From Macrothele yani (Eukaryota > Arthropoda > Arachnida > Araneae > Macrothelidae), in NCBI GenBank assembly GCA_039090855.1, contig CM077034.1, positions 226,985,331 through 227,049,330 on the forward strand: 64,000 nucleotides of DNA. The letters run 5' to 3'. Below are positions 21,982-30,481 of the stretch, piece by piece (within the stretch, counting starts at the first letter, position 1; each line of letters opens with the position of its first letter). Position numbers and translations under genes: made by a program. The notes under the pieces are model-generated. The model ran no database searches, had not been told where the DNA came from, and was given only the letters and a program-made list of their open reading frames with translations.

Positions 21982-22013
21982 TGACGTCATAGCGCTGATA
22001 AGAGATATAAAGG
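21982..22013 (+). promoter_or_regulatory. Putative T3b promoter: CRE-like site and TATA box
   Basis: TGACGTCA (21982-21989) lies 16 bp upstream of TATAAAGG (22006-22013). This layout places transcription start near 22040 and favours the ATG at 22094 over the in-frame ATG at 21941, which lies upstream of the TATA box. The same arrangement is present in T3a and T3c. The function is inferred. Confidence 0.5.
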
Positions 22014-22093
22014 ATTTGACGCGTATTGACCGTTGTTGTTCAAACGCAAAGTTGAAAGGGAAAGAATCAATTGACGAACTTGCAATTTTCAGT

Positions 22094-23125
22094 ATGTCTT
22101 CCCGACATCACCTAGATGATTTTACGCGTGGCCGTATTATTGGCAAGATTGAAGAAGGGCGAAAAATAACAGATGTTGCCAGGGAGTTCGACGTCAGCCA
22201 CAGTGTTGTTTCAAGGTTTTCGAAATCATTTCAAACAAATGGAGAGTGTAGCAAACGTCACGGGGGAGGTCGTGTTCGCAGTACGACACCTGCAGAAGAT
22301 CGGTACATAGTGCTATCAACAAAAAGACACCGGCGCAGCACAGCTAGTGAGGTAGCAAATCAGTTTATGGCTGCTACTGGCAAGCGGATCTCCCGAAAAA
22401 CTGTCGCCAGACGTTTGCATGAAGGAGGACTATACGCCCGCCGTCCTGTTGTGTGCATCCCATTGTCCAGACGTCACCGTACCGCCCGTTTGCAATGGTG
22501 CCATCAGCATCGCAATTGGACTGATAACGACTGGTCTGCTGTCCTCTTCTCAGATGAGAGTAGATACAGTCTATCGTCTGATTGTCGACGACAACTGATC
22601 TGGCGTGATAGTGGTACTGCATATTGTTCAGCAAACATACAGGAAAGGGACCGATATCCGACATGTAGTGTCATGGTATGGGCTGGCATCATGATCAATG
22701 GCCGTACGTCCCTCTATGTGCTTCCAACTGGGACTATGACTGGCCAACGATACATTAATGATGTTCTGCTACCTCATGTTCGCATGTTCCGTGGTGCTGT
22801 CCGTGATAGATTCATTTTCATGGACGACAACGCAACATGTCATCGAACAGTCGCTGTCCAGGAGTGTCTTGAGAGCGAGGATATGCAACGCCTCGTATGG
22901 CCAGCACGTTCTCCCGATCTGAATCCCATTGAAAATTTGTGGGATGCTTTGGGGAGGAGTCTTGCTGGTCACCAATGCCCTCCAATAAACAAGGACACCC
23001 TCATCTGTGCACTGACAGAGGAATGGGATAAATTACCCCAACAGCTGCTTGATAATGTTGTGCAAAGCATGACACGACGTGCGCAATCTTGCATCGCCCT
23101 CCATGGTGGCCATATCCCGTATTGA
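22094..23125 (+). CDS. Tc1-like DD34E transposase (T3b), full length
   Basis: A transposase that would cut and paste elements at TA sites in the nucleus. The protein has 343 residues, a normal Tc1 length. Residues 1-60 form the first helix-turn-helix region (DDFTRGRIIGKIEEG, VSHSVVSRFSKSF), followed by a GGGR hinge. A second DNA-binding part covers about 65-120. The catalytic domain has Asp154 in VLFSDESRYSL, Asp245 in FMDDNATCH and Glu280 in SPDLNPIENLWD, with 34 residues between Asp245 and Glu280. The protein ends GGHIPY. I chose MSSRHHLDDF as the start because it follows the TATA box and matches the family N-terminus. Compared with T3a and T3c it has RFSKSF instead of RLWKSF at 41-46, inside the DNA-binding region, which could affect binding. 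Confidence 0.93.
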   Translation: MSSRHHLDDFTRGRIIGKIEEGRKITDVAREFDVSHSVVSRFSKSFQTNGECSKRHGGGRVRSTTPAEDRYIVLSTKRHRRSTASEVANQFMAATGKRISRKTVARRLHEGGLYARRPVVCIPLSRRHRTARLQWCHQHRNWTDNDWSAVLFSDESRYSLSSDCRRQLIWRDSGTAYCSANIQERDRYPTCSVMVWAGIMINGRTSLYVLPTGTMTGQRYINDVLLPHVRMFRGAVRDRFIFMDDNATCHRTVAVQECLESEDMQRLVWPARSPDLNPIENLWDALGRSLAGHQCPPINKDTLICALTEEWDKLPQQLLDNVVQSMTRRAQSCIALHGGHIPY

Positions 23126-23381
23126 CATCTTACGCCGGAACGCCTGCGGACGGTAATTGCATTTTTTTCGCGTTTACATATTCTGCACAAAATGGCCTGT
23201 TTGTCCCTTGAACACGTTCCAAAGCCTTCTGGATTTCAGAGCACAATAAATTGTCTTTCTTGTAATTTCCTGGCATTCTGACATTATTTTATTTCACTTG
23301 GCATCCAACCACACTTACTTTTTTATGCGCTATATAGCCGTTTATGATCCGTCCTTAGCAATTGTCCAGCAGTGTAATTTC

Positions 23382-23602
23382 GCCGCCCCGGTGGCGCAGT
23401 GGTCTAAGCGATGGCCTCTGATCGTTCGTCCGAACGGGGTCCGGGTTCGAATCCCGGTGAGGCATGGATGTTGTGTTTGTCTTACGGCACTGGTTCTCTC
23501 CCTTCCCTGGAACCAGTGACCCTAAATTAGGGACGGGCGACTGCTTATATCCAATTGAGTTGCTCACGGTGGTCGTTAAACCTCCAATAATAATAATAAT
23601 AA
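23382..23602 (+). mobile_element. tRNA-derived SINE with (AAT)n tail
   Basis: A full SINE unit ending CCTCCAATAATAATAATAAT. A 10-bp direct repeat ATATAATTTC flanks it: the right copy is 23603-23612; the left copy is split by element T3b (ATA before, then TA and ATTTC after it, ending at 23381). T3b therefore inserted inside this SINE's own target duplicate, after the SINE. Confidence 0.88.
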
Positions 23603-23670
23603 ATATAATTTCAAATTTTTGGTAAAGAATACTTTGGCCAGGCGTAAGTGTTAATTTTTGCTTCTGATGT
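23603..23670. repeat. CTCF-like satellite, segment 3
   Basis: A short satellite piece with a degenerate core (TTGGCCAGGCGTAA, about 23635). It continues across the R11 insertion into segment 4. Confidence 0.6.
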
Positions 23671-24658
23671 CATCATCATCATCATCATTGTCAACCATTA
23701 TCAATCCACTGCTGGACGAAGGTCTCCCCAAGTTTCCTCCACAACGGTCTGTCTTGTGCCAGTGTCCTCCATGTCACCCCTGCATACTTTCGAATTTCAT
23801 CCACCCATCTCCCATGTGGTCTTCTTCTGGGTCTTTTCCTGTCCCTTGGAATCCAGTCTAAAATTTCGGCTGTCCATCGATGATCTGTCCTTCTGGCAGT
23901 ATGTCCAGCCCATTGCCATTTCAGGGATTTAACTCTGATCATGATGTCTTCCACTCTCGTCATTTTTCGGATCCACGAGTTCCTCTTTGTATCTATCCTG
24001 GTTACACCAAGCATGCACCTCTCCATGCTGCTTTGAGTTGTCTGCAGCCTTTGTATGTCTCTTTTAGTTAAGGTCCACGTCTCTGCACCATACGTAAGCA
24101 CTGGAAGGATGCATTGATCAAACACTTTTCTTTTAAGACATAATGGCATATTGCTCTTGAAAATTATGCTGTTTCTTCCAAAAGCTCTCCAGGCAAGTTT
24201 TGTACGCCGATTAATTTCTTCATCAATGTGACCCTCACTTGATATCTGCTGTCCAAGATAAACGTACGTGTCTGTTATCTCCAGCTTTTCTCCATCAATC
24301 GATAAATCTTCATTTCTTGTAAAAGCATTGAACATCACTTTTGTCTTCTGAAAGTTCATTTTTAACCCCACTTCTTTACTCTTGTCAGCAAGTTCCTGGA
24401 TCATACTCTGCAGCTCTGATGGGCTAGTTGCAAAAATGACTACGTCGTCAGCAAAACGAAGGTGGGTTAGATAATCTCCATTAATCTTTATCCCCATATT
24501 TTCCCAGCTCAGCGACTGAAAAACACCCTCCAATGTGGCATTAAAGAGCTTCGGAGATATGGTGTCACCTTGTCTCACTCCCTTTCCAGTTTTTACGTGT
24601 GTTGTATTTTCAAACAGCCTAATCTTTGCACTTGCATTTTCATAGATGTTATTAATAA
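23671..24658 (-). mobile_element. RTE fragment R11 with 8-bp TSD
   Basis: A 5'-truncated RTE copy with (ATC)n tail, flanked by TCTGATGT (23663-23670 and 24659-24666). Removing it restores a satellite monomer reading TTCTGATGTATTTACC, parallel to the phrase TTCTGAAGTATTTGTTG at 25574. Confidence 0.92.
23691..24578 (-). pseudogene. RTE reverse transcriptase, 5' truncated (R11)
   Basis: A 295-codon open frame covers the RT from motif B (RQGDTISPKLFNATLEGVF) to the C-terminus, including RFADDVVIF with the catalytic Asp pair, TYVYLGQQISSEGHIDEEI and RWVDEIRKYAG. The fingers domain, motif A and the endonuclease are missing because of 5' truncation on insertion, so it cannot be functional. No stop or frameshift occurs within the part retained. 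Confidence 0.85.
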
Positions 24659-24666
24659 TCTGATGT

Positions 24667-25790
24667 ATTTACCATAAAATCGCAGCTGCTAAAACATCGA
24701 TTAAAAAATTCTTTCGTGGACTGATGCCACTCACATCGATAAACCTTTTCCGAATATTTTCTTCTTAAAATATTCCACAGTGTCTCCGCCAGGGGGCGTA
24801 GACGTACATCTTATTTTTGTCAATATCTCTACTTCTAGGAGTCCGATTTGAAAAATTCCTTCTTTATTTGGATAGTGTTTTCCGTGTGGCATGTTTTTCA
24901 TATGATTTCAAAGTGTTCAAGTAATTCATAGATTTTCCGCTAGAGGGCGTAGCGGTAAATTGCGTTTCCCCCTATATCTCTGCTTCTAAATCTCCGATTT
25001 GAAAACTTCTTTCTCCACCGGATACAGCTCCTGATGGGAAATCGTTTGCACATAATTTCTAATTTTTGTAAAAAAATAGTTTGGTCACCAGGGAGCGTAA
25101 ATCTTAATTTCCGCTTCTGTTGTATTTGCAGCAAAATATGAACTTCTAGATTCTCGATTGAAAAAAAACGTCGTTTGTTGACCGATACTACTCATGTCGA
25201 CAAACCTTTTAGGAAAATTTTCTTCTTGAAAAAATGCATGGTTTTTACGCCAGTGGACGTAGATGTATATCTGATTTTTGTCAATATCTCTACTTCTAAG
25301 AGTACGATTTGAAAAATTCCTTCTTTGTTGGATAGTGTTTCCGATGCGAAATGTTTTTCCTATAAATTCAAAATTTTCAAGTAAATCATAGACTTTCCGC
25401 TAGGGGGCACAAAGGTCAATTGCGTTTTCTGAGTTATTTCTGCTCCTGAAGCTCTGATTTGAAAAATTCTTGCTGTATCGCATACAAGACCTGATGGAAA
25501 ATATTTTTAACATAAATTCTAATGTCGGGTAAAGAATGGTTTAGCCACCAGGGGTCATATGTGTTAATTTCTGCTTCTGAAGTATTTGTTGCAAAATCTG
25601 GGCTCCTGAAAACTCGACTAATTTTCTTTTTTCTTCGACCGATACCGCTTTACGGATAAACCTTTTGAGAATACTTTCTTCCTAAACTAGTGCATGGTTT
25701 TCCCACCAGGGGACGTAAAGTCACATCTTATTTTTGTCGATATCTCTGTTTCTAAGAGTTCGTAAGCTCACGATTCCGTTTACAGCAATA
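24667..25790. repeat. CTCF-like satellite, segment 4, ~460-bp trimeric units
   Basis: Seven diverged monomers of about 150 bp. CTCF-like cores start at 24786 (CCGCCAGGGGGCGTA), 24937 (CCGCTAGAGGGCGTA), 25085 (TCACCAGGGAGCGTA), 25247 (ACGCCAGTGGACGTA), 25397 (CCGCTAGGGGGCACA), 25545 (CCACCAGGGGTCATA) and 25703 (CCACCAGGGGACGTA). Every third monomer is most alike: 24937 to 25397 and 25085 to 25545 are both 460 bp. This indicates a three-monomer higher-order repeat. Confidence 0.8.
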
Positions 25791-26240
25791 TCTGAGGGAT
25801 TAAAAACCCGATTGAAAATCTTCTTTCTTTGGTCAGATCTATTGTTTTCCATACCGGTTCCATTGACTTTGAATAGCTTTGATAAATTTAATTCGCGTCA
25901 GAACGGATTCAAAAGACGTGCTTATTACACCCGAAAATTCGGTGTCAACTTTCTTGTTTAAAGTATAGCTAGCTACGGCTACATTTGAATTCTTAAAAAA
26001 GTAGCTTGCAGCCCCTTTTTCCGAAAAGTAGCTTAACTACAGTACATTTTCTGAAAAATAGTTATTTTCCCTCCTTTTTTTTAATTACTAAAACAATTTT
26101 TGTTACAATATTCCAGGTTAGCTATGTTAACTGCGAAGCCCATAGTATTTAAAAAAAGCAAATAAAAAAATACCATATCTGTAAATCCATTCTCTAAGAT
26201 GATGGAATCTCTCAATCAACAGTCCTTAAAAAAAAAAAAA
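25791..26240. other. Non-coding stretch, no gene seen
   Basis: Contains short phrases such as AAAAGTAGCTT repeated near 25998 and 26025, and A-runs. No coding frame with a recognisable motif. Confidence 0.5.
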
Positions 26241-26461
26241 CAAGGCTGTCTAGAAAACACAAGGTCTTGACATTAGAAAGATGAGTTCCCTCTTTTAGTG
26301 ACGTCACGCGGAAACCAAAGCTTATAATTGGTTACCAACGCTGTGGCACGTGACGTCAAACACGCCATTGAGCTATCAGTCCTGTGACGCCAGAATGACG
26401 TCGCAAACGGAGGGAACAAATCTCTTTAATGTCGTAGCCTTGTGTTTTCTAGACGACCTTG
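26241..26461. mobile_element. MITE-like element with ~54-bp inverted termini
   Basis: A 221-bp element. The left arm (26241-26294) and right arm (26408-26461) are imperfect inverted repeats; both read CAAGG, then GTCTAGAAAACACAAGG, inward, with an aligned GACATTA further in. There is no coding capacity. The centre holds two TGACGTCA palindromes (26299-26306, 26351-26358), a third TGACGTC (26396-26402), and CACGTG (26347-26352). I could not identify a certain target duplication because the flanks are A-rich. Confidence 0.72.
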
Positions 26462-26892
26462 AAAAAACGCTAGAGTTGTCGTCACGTAAGAGCTGTCTTC
26501 GCTGGCTGACTGAGATTTCCGAGTTAGTATAGTTTGGGTAGCTTTCACAATGTTAAGTCAAGTCAGGTATAGAATAATACTTCCGGAAATGACGTGAGTC
26601 TCTTAACCGTGAAGCCACAAGGTGTGGTAATTTGACGTTGTTTACATGATACCTATGTGATTAGAACTGTGTGTATTTTGGAATTGCGTGAATTTTGGTT
26701 GCAGAAATCATGCTAAGGGTGTTCTTTCCAATAGCGCCTGCGCTTGCCTGCTGACGTAGCGGTTACGTTCGCTAAGACGTTACAACAGGCCGCATGAGGA
26801 TTACATCGGTAAAGTAAATACACTACTTACCAACAAGTAATAATTGGACACCAGACGATATCTGCGGTCCTGGTACACGTCACGGCCGCCGC
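26462..26892. other. Non-coding stretch, no gene seen
   Basis: About 0.43 kb of apparently unique sequence between the MITE and the 135-bp satellite. Confidence 0.5.
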
Positions 26893-28755
26893 CGTTAAAA
26901 TTAATAAGAGCCAACCGTAATGTGAGTGAGCATTCAAGTCACCTAGGAATAGGAAATAATGGTGAAACTTAAGAAAGGAAATGATACGGGAATGCCATTC
27001 ATTTGAATTCCCAATAAGAAAAATAATGTCGAGAATTAATAAGTGTCAACCGTAATGTGAGTGAGCGATCAAATCACCTAGGAATAGGAAATAATGGTGA
27101 AACTTAAGAATGGGTATGATACGGGAATGCCATTCATTTGAATTCCCAATAAGAAAAATAATGTCGAGAATTAATAAGTGTCAACCGTAATGTGAGTGAG
27201 CGATCAAATCACCTAGGAATAGGAAATAATGGTGAAACTTAAGAAAGGAAATGATACGGGAATGCCATTCATTTGAATTCCCAATAAGAAAAATAATGTC
27301 GAGAATTAATAAGTGTCAACCGTAATGTGAGTGAGCGATCAAATCACCTAGGAATAGGAAATAATGGTGAAACTTAAGAAAGGAAATGATACGGGAATGC
27401 CATTCATTTGAATTCCCAATAAGAAAAATAATGTCGAGAATTAATAAGTGTCAACCGTAATGTGAGTGATCGATCAAATCACCTAGGAATAGGAAATAAT
27501 GGTGAAACTTAAGAATGGGTATGATACGGGAATGCCATTCATTTGAATTCCCAATAAGAAAAATAATGTCGAGAATTAATAAGTGTCAACCGTAATGTGA
27601 GTGAGCGATCAAATCACCTAGGAATAGGAAATAATGGTGAAACTTAAGAAAGGAAATGATACGGGAATGCCATTCATTTGAATTCCCAATAAGAAAAATA
27701 ATGTCGAGAATTAATAAGTGTCAACCGTAATGTGAGTGAGCGATCAAATCACCTAGGAATAGGAAATAATGGTGAAACTTAAGAAAGGAAATGATACGGG
27801 AATGCCATTCATTTGAATTCCCAATAAGAAAAATAATGTCGAGAATTAATAAGTGTCAACCGTAATGTGAGTGATCGATCAAATCACCTAGGAATAGGAA
27901 ATAATGGTGAAACTTAAGAAAGGAAATGATACGGGAATGCCATTCATTTGAATTCCCAATAAGAAAAATAATGTCGAGAATTAATAAGTGTCAACCGTAA
28001 TGTGAGTGATCGATCAAATCACCTAGGAATAGGAAATAATGGTGAAACTTAAGAAAGGAAATGATACGGGAATGCCATTCATTTGAATTCCCAATAAGAA
28101 AAATAATGTCGAGAATTAATAAGTGTCAACCGTAATGTGAGTGATCGATCAAATCACCTAGGAATAGGAAATAATGGTGAAACTTAAGAAAGGAAATGAT
28201 ACGGGAATGCCATTCATTTGAATTCCCAATAAGAAAAATAATGTCGAGAATTAATAAGTGTCAACCGTAATGTGAGTGAGCGATCAAATCACCTAGGAAT
28301 AGGAAATAATGGTGAAACTTAAGAAAGGAAATGATACGGGAATGCCATTCATTTGAATTCCCAATAAGAAAAATAATGTCGAGAATTAATAAGTGTCAAC
28401 CGTAATGTGAGTGAGCGATCAAATCACCTAGGAATAGGAAATAATGGTGAAACTTAAGAATGGGAATGAAACGTGAATGCCATTCATGTGAATTTCCAAT
28501 AAGAAAAATAATGTCGTGAATTAATAAGTGTCAACCGTAATGTGAGTGAGAAATCAAGTCACCTAGGAATAGGAAATAATGGTGAAACTTAAGAATGGGA
28601 ATGAAACGTGAATGCCATTCATTTGAATTCCCAATAAAGAAAATAATGTCGAGAATTAATTAGTGTCAACCGTTATGTGAGTGAGCAATCAGCCAGGAAA
28701 TAATGGTGAAACTTAAGAATGGGAATGATACGGGAATGCCATTCATTTAAATTCT
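26893..28755. repeat. 135-bp satellite array
   Basis: About 14 tandem copies of a 135-bp monomer marked by CACCTAGGAATAGGAAATAA (CCTAGG at 26942, 27077, 27212 and so on). Central units are nearly identical; those at the edges (before 27000, after 28440) are diverged, as expected of an array homogenised by unequal exchange. Variants GAGCGATC/GATCGATC and AAGAAAGGAAATG/AAGAATGGGTATG alternate between units. No coding potential. Confidence 0.92.
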
Positions 28756-28866
28756 CATTCATCGAACATTCTGTAATTGATGGAGGCTGTCGCATTTTTG
28801 ACATATCTGTATAGCACGATGTTGCTGAATCGATGTTATAACGAAGTAAATTTCTCCGTCATTTTT

Positions 28867-28933
28867 ATCCGCGCCAGGATTCGAACCCGGGTCCCCTCAT
28901 TCCGGAATAAGTCACTCTACCAATTGAGCTACG
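28867..28933 (-). pseudogene. tRNA-like sequence, copy 1 (5' acceptor lost)
   Basis: Read on the minus strand: TAGCTCAATTGGTAGAGTG (box A region), CCGGAATGAGGGG and GGTTCGAATCCTGGCGCG (box B and T arm). The 5' acceptor strand is missing, replaced by an ATAAAA sequence, so no mature tRNA could form. Confidence 0.6.
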
Positions 28934-29180
28934 TTTTATTCTGATTCCTATCTGCCTTTATGTCGTGTGCGTCCTTCTGGCAGGTACGTCACATCTCCTG
29001 GTACGTTACGTCATCTCCCCCTTATTTTTTTTTTTTTTGACGTGCTGGAGAAAGGATTCTCTTATTTTTTCCTATCTCGCGGTGTGGAAATAACATCACA
29101 CCATTGCGAGATTTTGAACGTTCGTGTCATCCGGATAGTTCGGGCGCCTTTATAACGAAGTAAATTTCTCCGTCATTTCT

Positions 29181-29252
29181 GTCCACGCCAGGATTCGAAC
29201 CCAGATCCCCTCATTCCGGAATAAATCACTCTACCAACTGAGCTACGCAGAC
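29181..29252 (-). pseudogene. tRNA-like sequence, copy 2
   Basis: 72 nt, the length of a tRNA. The acceptor arms GTCTGCG and CGTGGAC pair in most positions, the D arm GCTC/GAGT and the T arm pair, and boxes A and B are present. The anticodon stem is poor: a standard 7-nt loop would put CCG in the anticodon but leaves at least three of five stem pairs mismatched. Probably a tRNA-derived repeat rather than a working gene. Confidence 0.55.
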
Positions 29253-29502
29253 GATTATTCTGATTCCTATCTGCCTTTATGTCGTGTGCGTCCTTCTGGC
29301 AGGTACGTCACATCTCCTGGTACGTTACGTCATCTCCCCTTATTTTTTTTTTTTTTTTTCTGAAGTGCTGGAGAAGGGATTCTCTTATTTCTCCTATCTC
29401 GCGGTGTGGAAATAACATCACACCAATGCGAGATTTTGAACGGTCGGGTCATCCGGATAGTTCGGGCGCCATTATAACGTAGTAAATTTCTCCGTCATTT
29501 CT

Positions 29503-29574
29503 GTCCACGCCAGGATTCGAACCCGGATCCCCTCATTCCGGAATAAGTCACTCTACCAATTGAGCTACGCGGAC
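29503..29574 (-). pseudogene. tRNA-like sequence, copy 3
   Basis: 72 nt with a well-paired 7-bp acceptor stem (GTCCGCG with CGTGGAC, one G-T pair), D arm, and T arm with TTCGAAT. The anticodon arm has the same defect as copy 2. This is the best preserved of the three. Confidence 0.58.
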
Positions 29575-29648
29575 GTTTTATTCTGATTCCTATCTGCCTT
29601 TATGTCGTGTGCGTCCTTCGGGCAGGTACGTCACATCTCCTGGTACGT

Positions 29649-30481
29649 TACAATGTCACATCGATGGAGTGTATTTCGAAGTCCAATGTGATTCAATACC
29701 GTATTTGGTGGGTGTTCCTAATTATTTGTGACTTCAGTGTACATGAGAATTTGAAAGGAACGAATGGAAAACTCGTGCGAGGTAAACCAATATTATGCTA
29801 TAAACATCGTCGTAACTGATTTCGTTCACTTAACGGGTGGAATTCTGTCGGAAATAAGCTCTTCCTCCTTTCGTGTATGCATGCATGCATGTGTGTGTGC
29901 GTGATACTACGCGAAAAAAGAATTCCACTGTTCGGAGTGTGGGCGGATCATTACCAGCAATAAAAAAGAAACGATCTTTTAAGTTTCTAATGATGGAAGA
30001 AGTTATTCACATTAGTGCTTGAACTGTGTTATTAAATGTGCCATGTTCCTGACAAATTAGGATTTAAGCATTTCAACGAGGAAGATTTTTTCTTTCAATC
30101 CTATACGGAGTTGTGAGAAGTTCAACAATGGAGTTAAACGTGCTTCGCATGCAAATTGTTCTACATAATGATCTTCACACGACCTTCGACACAGAACGAC
30201 TTCCGGCTTTTTTCGCTTCTTGAGCGAATTAAAGTGTCTTTATTTTCAAATCCTATTTGTTTGTTGTCCTGCTGGCTGACTGGTTTCAAGAGCTTATTTC
30301 TTGATACCTACCATGACAAAAGCGGACGGGACAAATGCGGACAGAACTGAAAAGTGGGACAATTGCGGACAACCTTTCATTGCGTGAGACAAATTTGCGG
30401 ACAAACATTTCAGTCTCTCCAAAATAGTAAACTGACTAGCGACCCGGCGCGGCTTCACACGGTCGCAGTTTAGAATTTACG
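29649..30481. other. Non-coding stretch, no gene seen
   Basis: Apparently unique sequence. Small features are an ATGC run (29878-29891) and a cluster of GGACAAATGCGGACA-like phrases (30318-30405). No recognisable gene. Confidence 0.5.

Larger units (their letters stand above)
21834..23374 (+). mobile_element. Tc1-like element T3b, apparently intact
   Basis: A 1,541-bp element with termini of about 28 bp starting CACTGCCGGACAATTGCTAA (left) and, from the right, CACTGCTGGACAATTGCTAA. TA duplicates lie at 21832-21833 and 23375-23376. It has one uninterrupted transposase gene. A paralogous empty site (21404-21413) confirms the boundaries. Confidence 0.95.
28836..29648 (-). repeat. ~320-bp tandem unit carrying a tRNA-like sequence, 3 copies
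   Basis: Three tandem units of about 315-322 bp. Each contains a tRNA-like block on the minus strand, then ATTCTGATTCCTATCTGCC, a T-run of 11-19 and a stretch ending GGGCGCC. The third unit is incomplete and stops near TACGTTACAATG (29648). Confidence 0.85.

Noticed and set aside
26893..28755. Origin of replication iterons
   Set aside because: The 135-bp repeats are satellite-like in a eukaryotic context, and no initiator gene is present.
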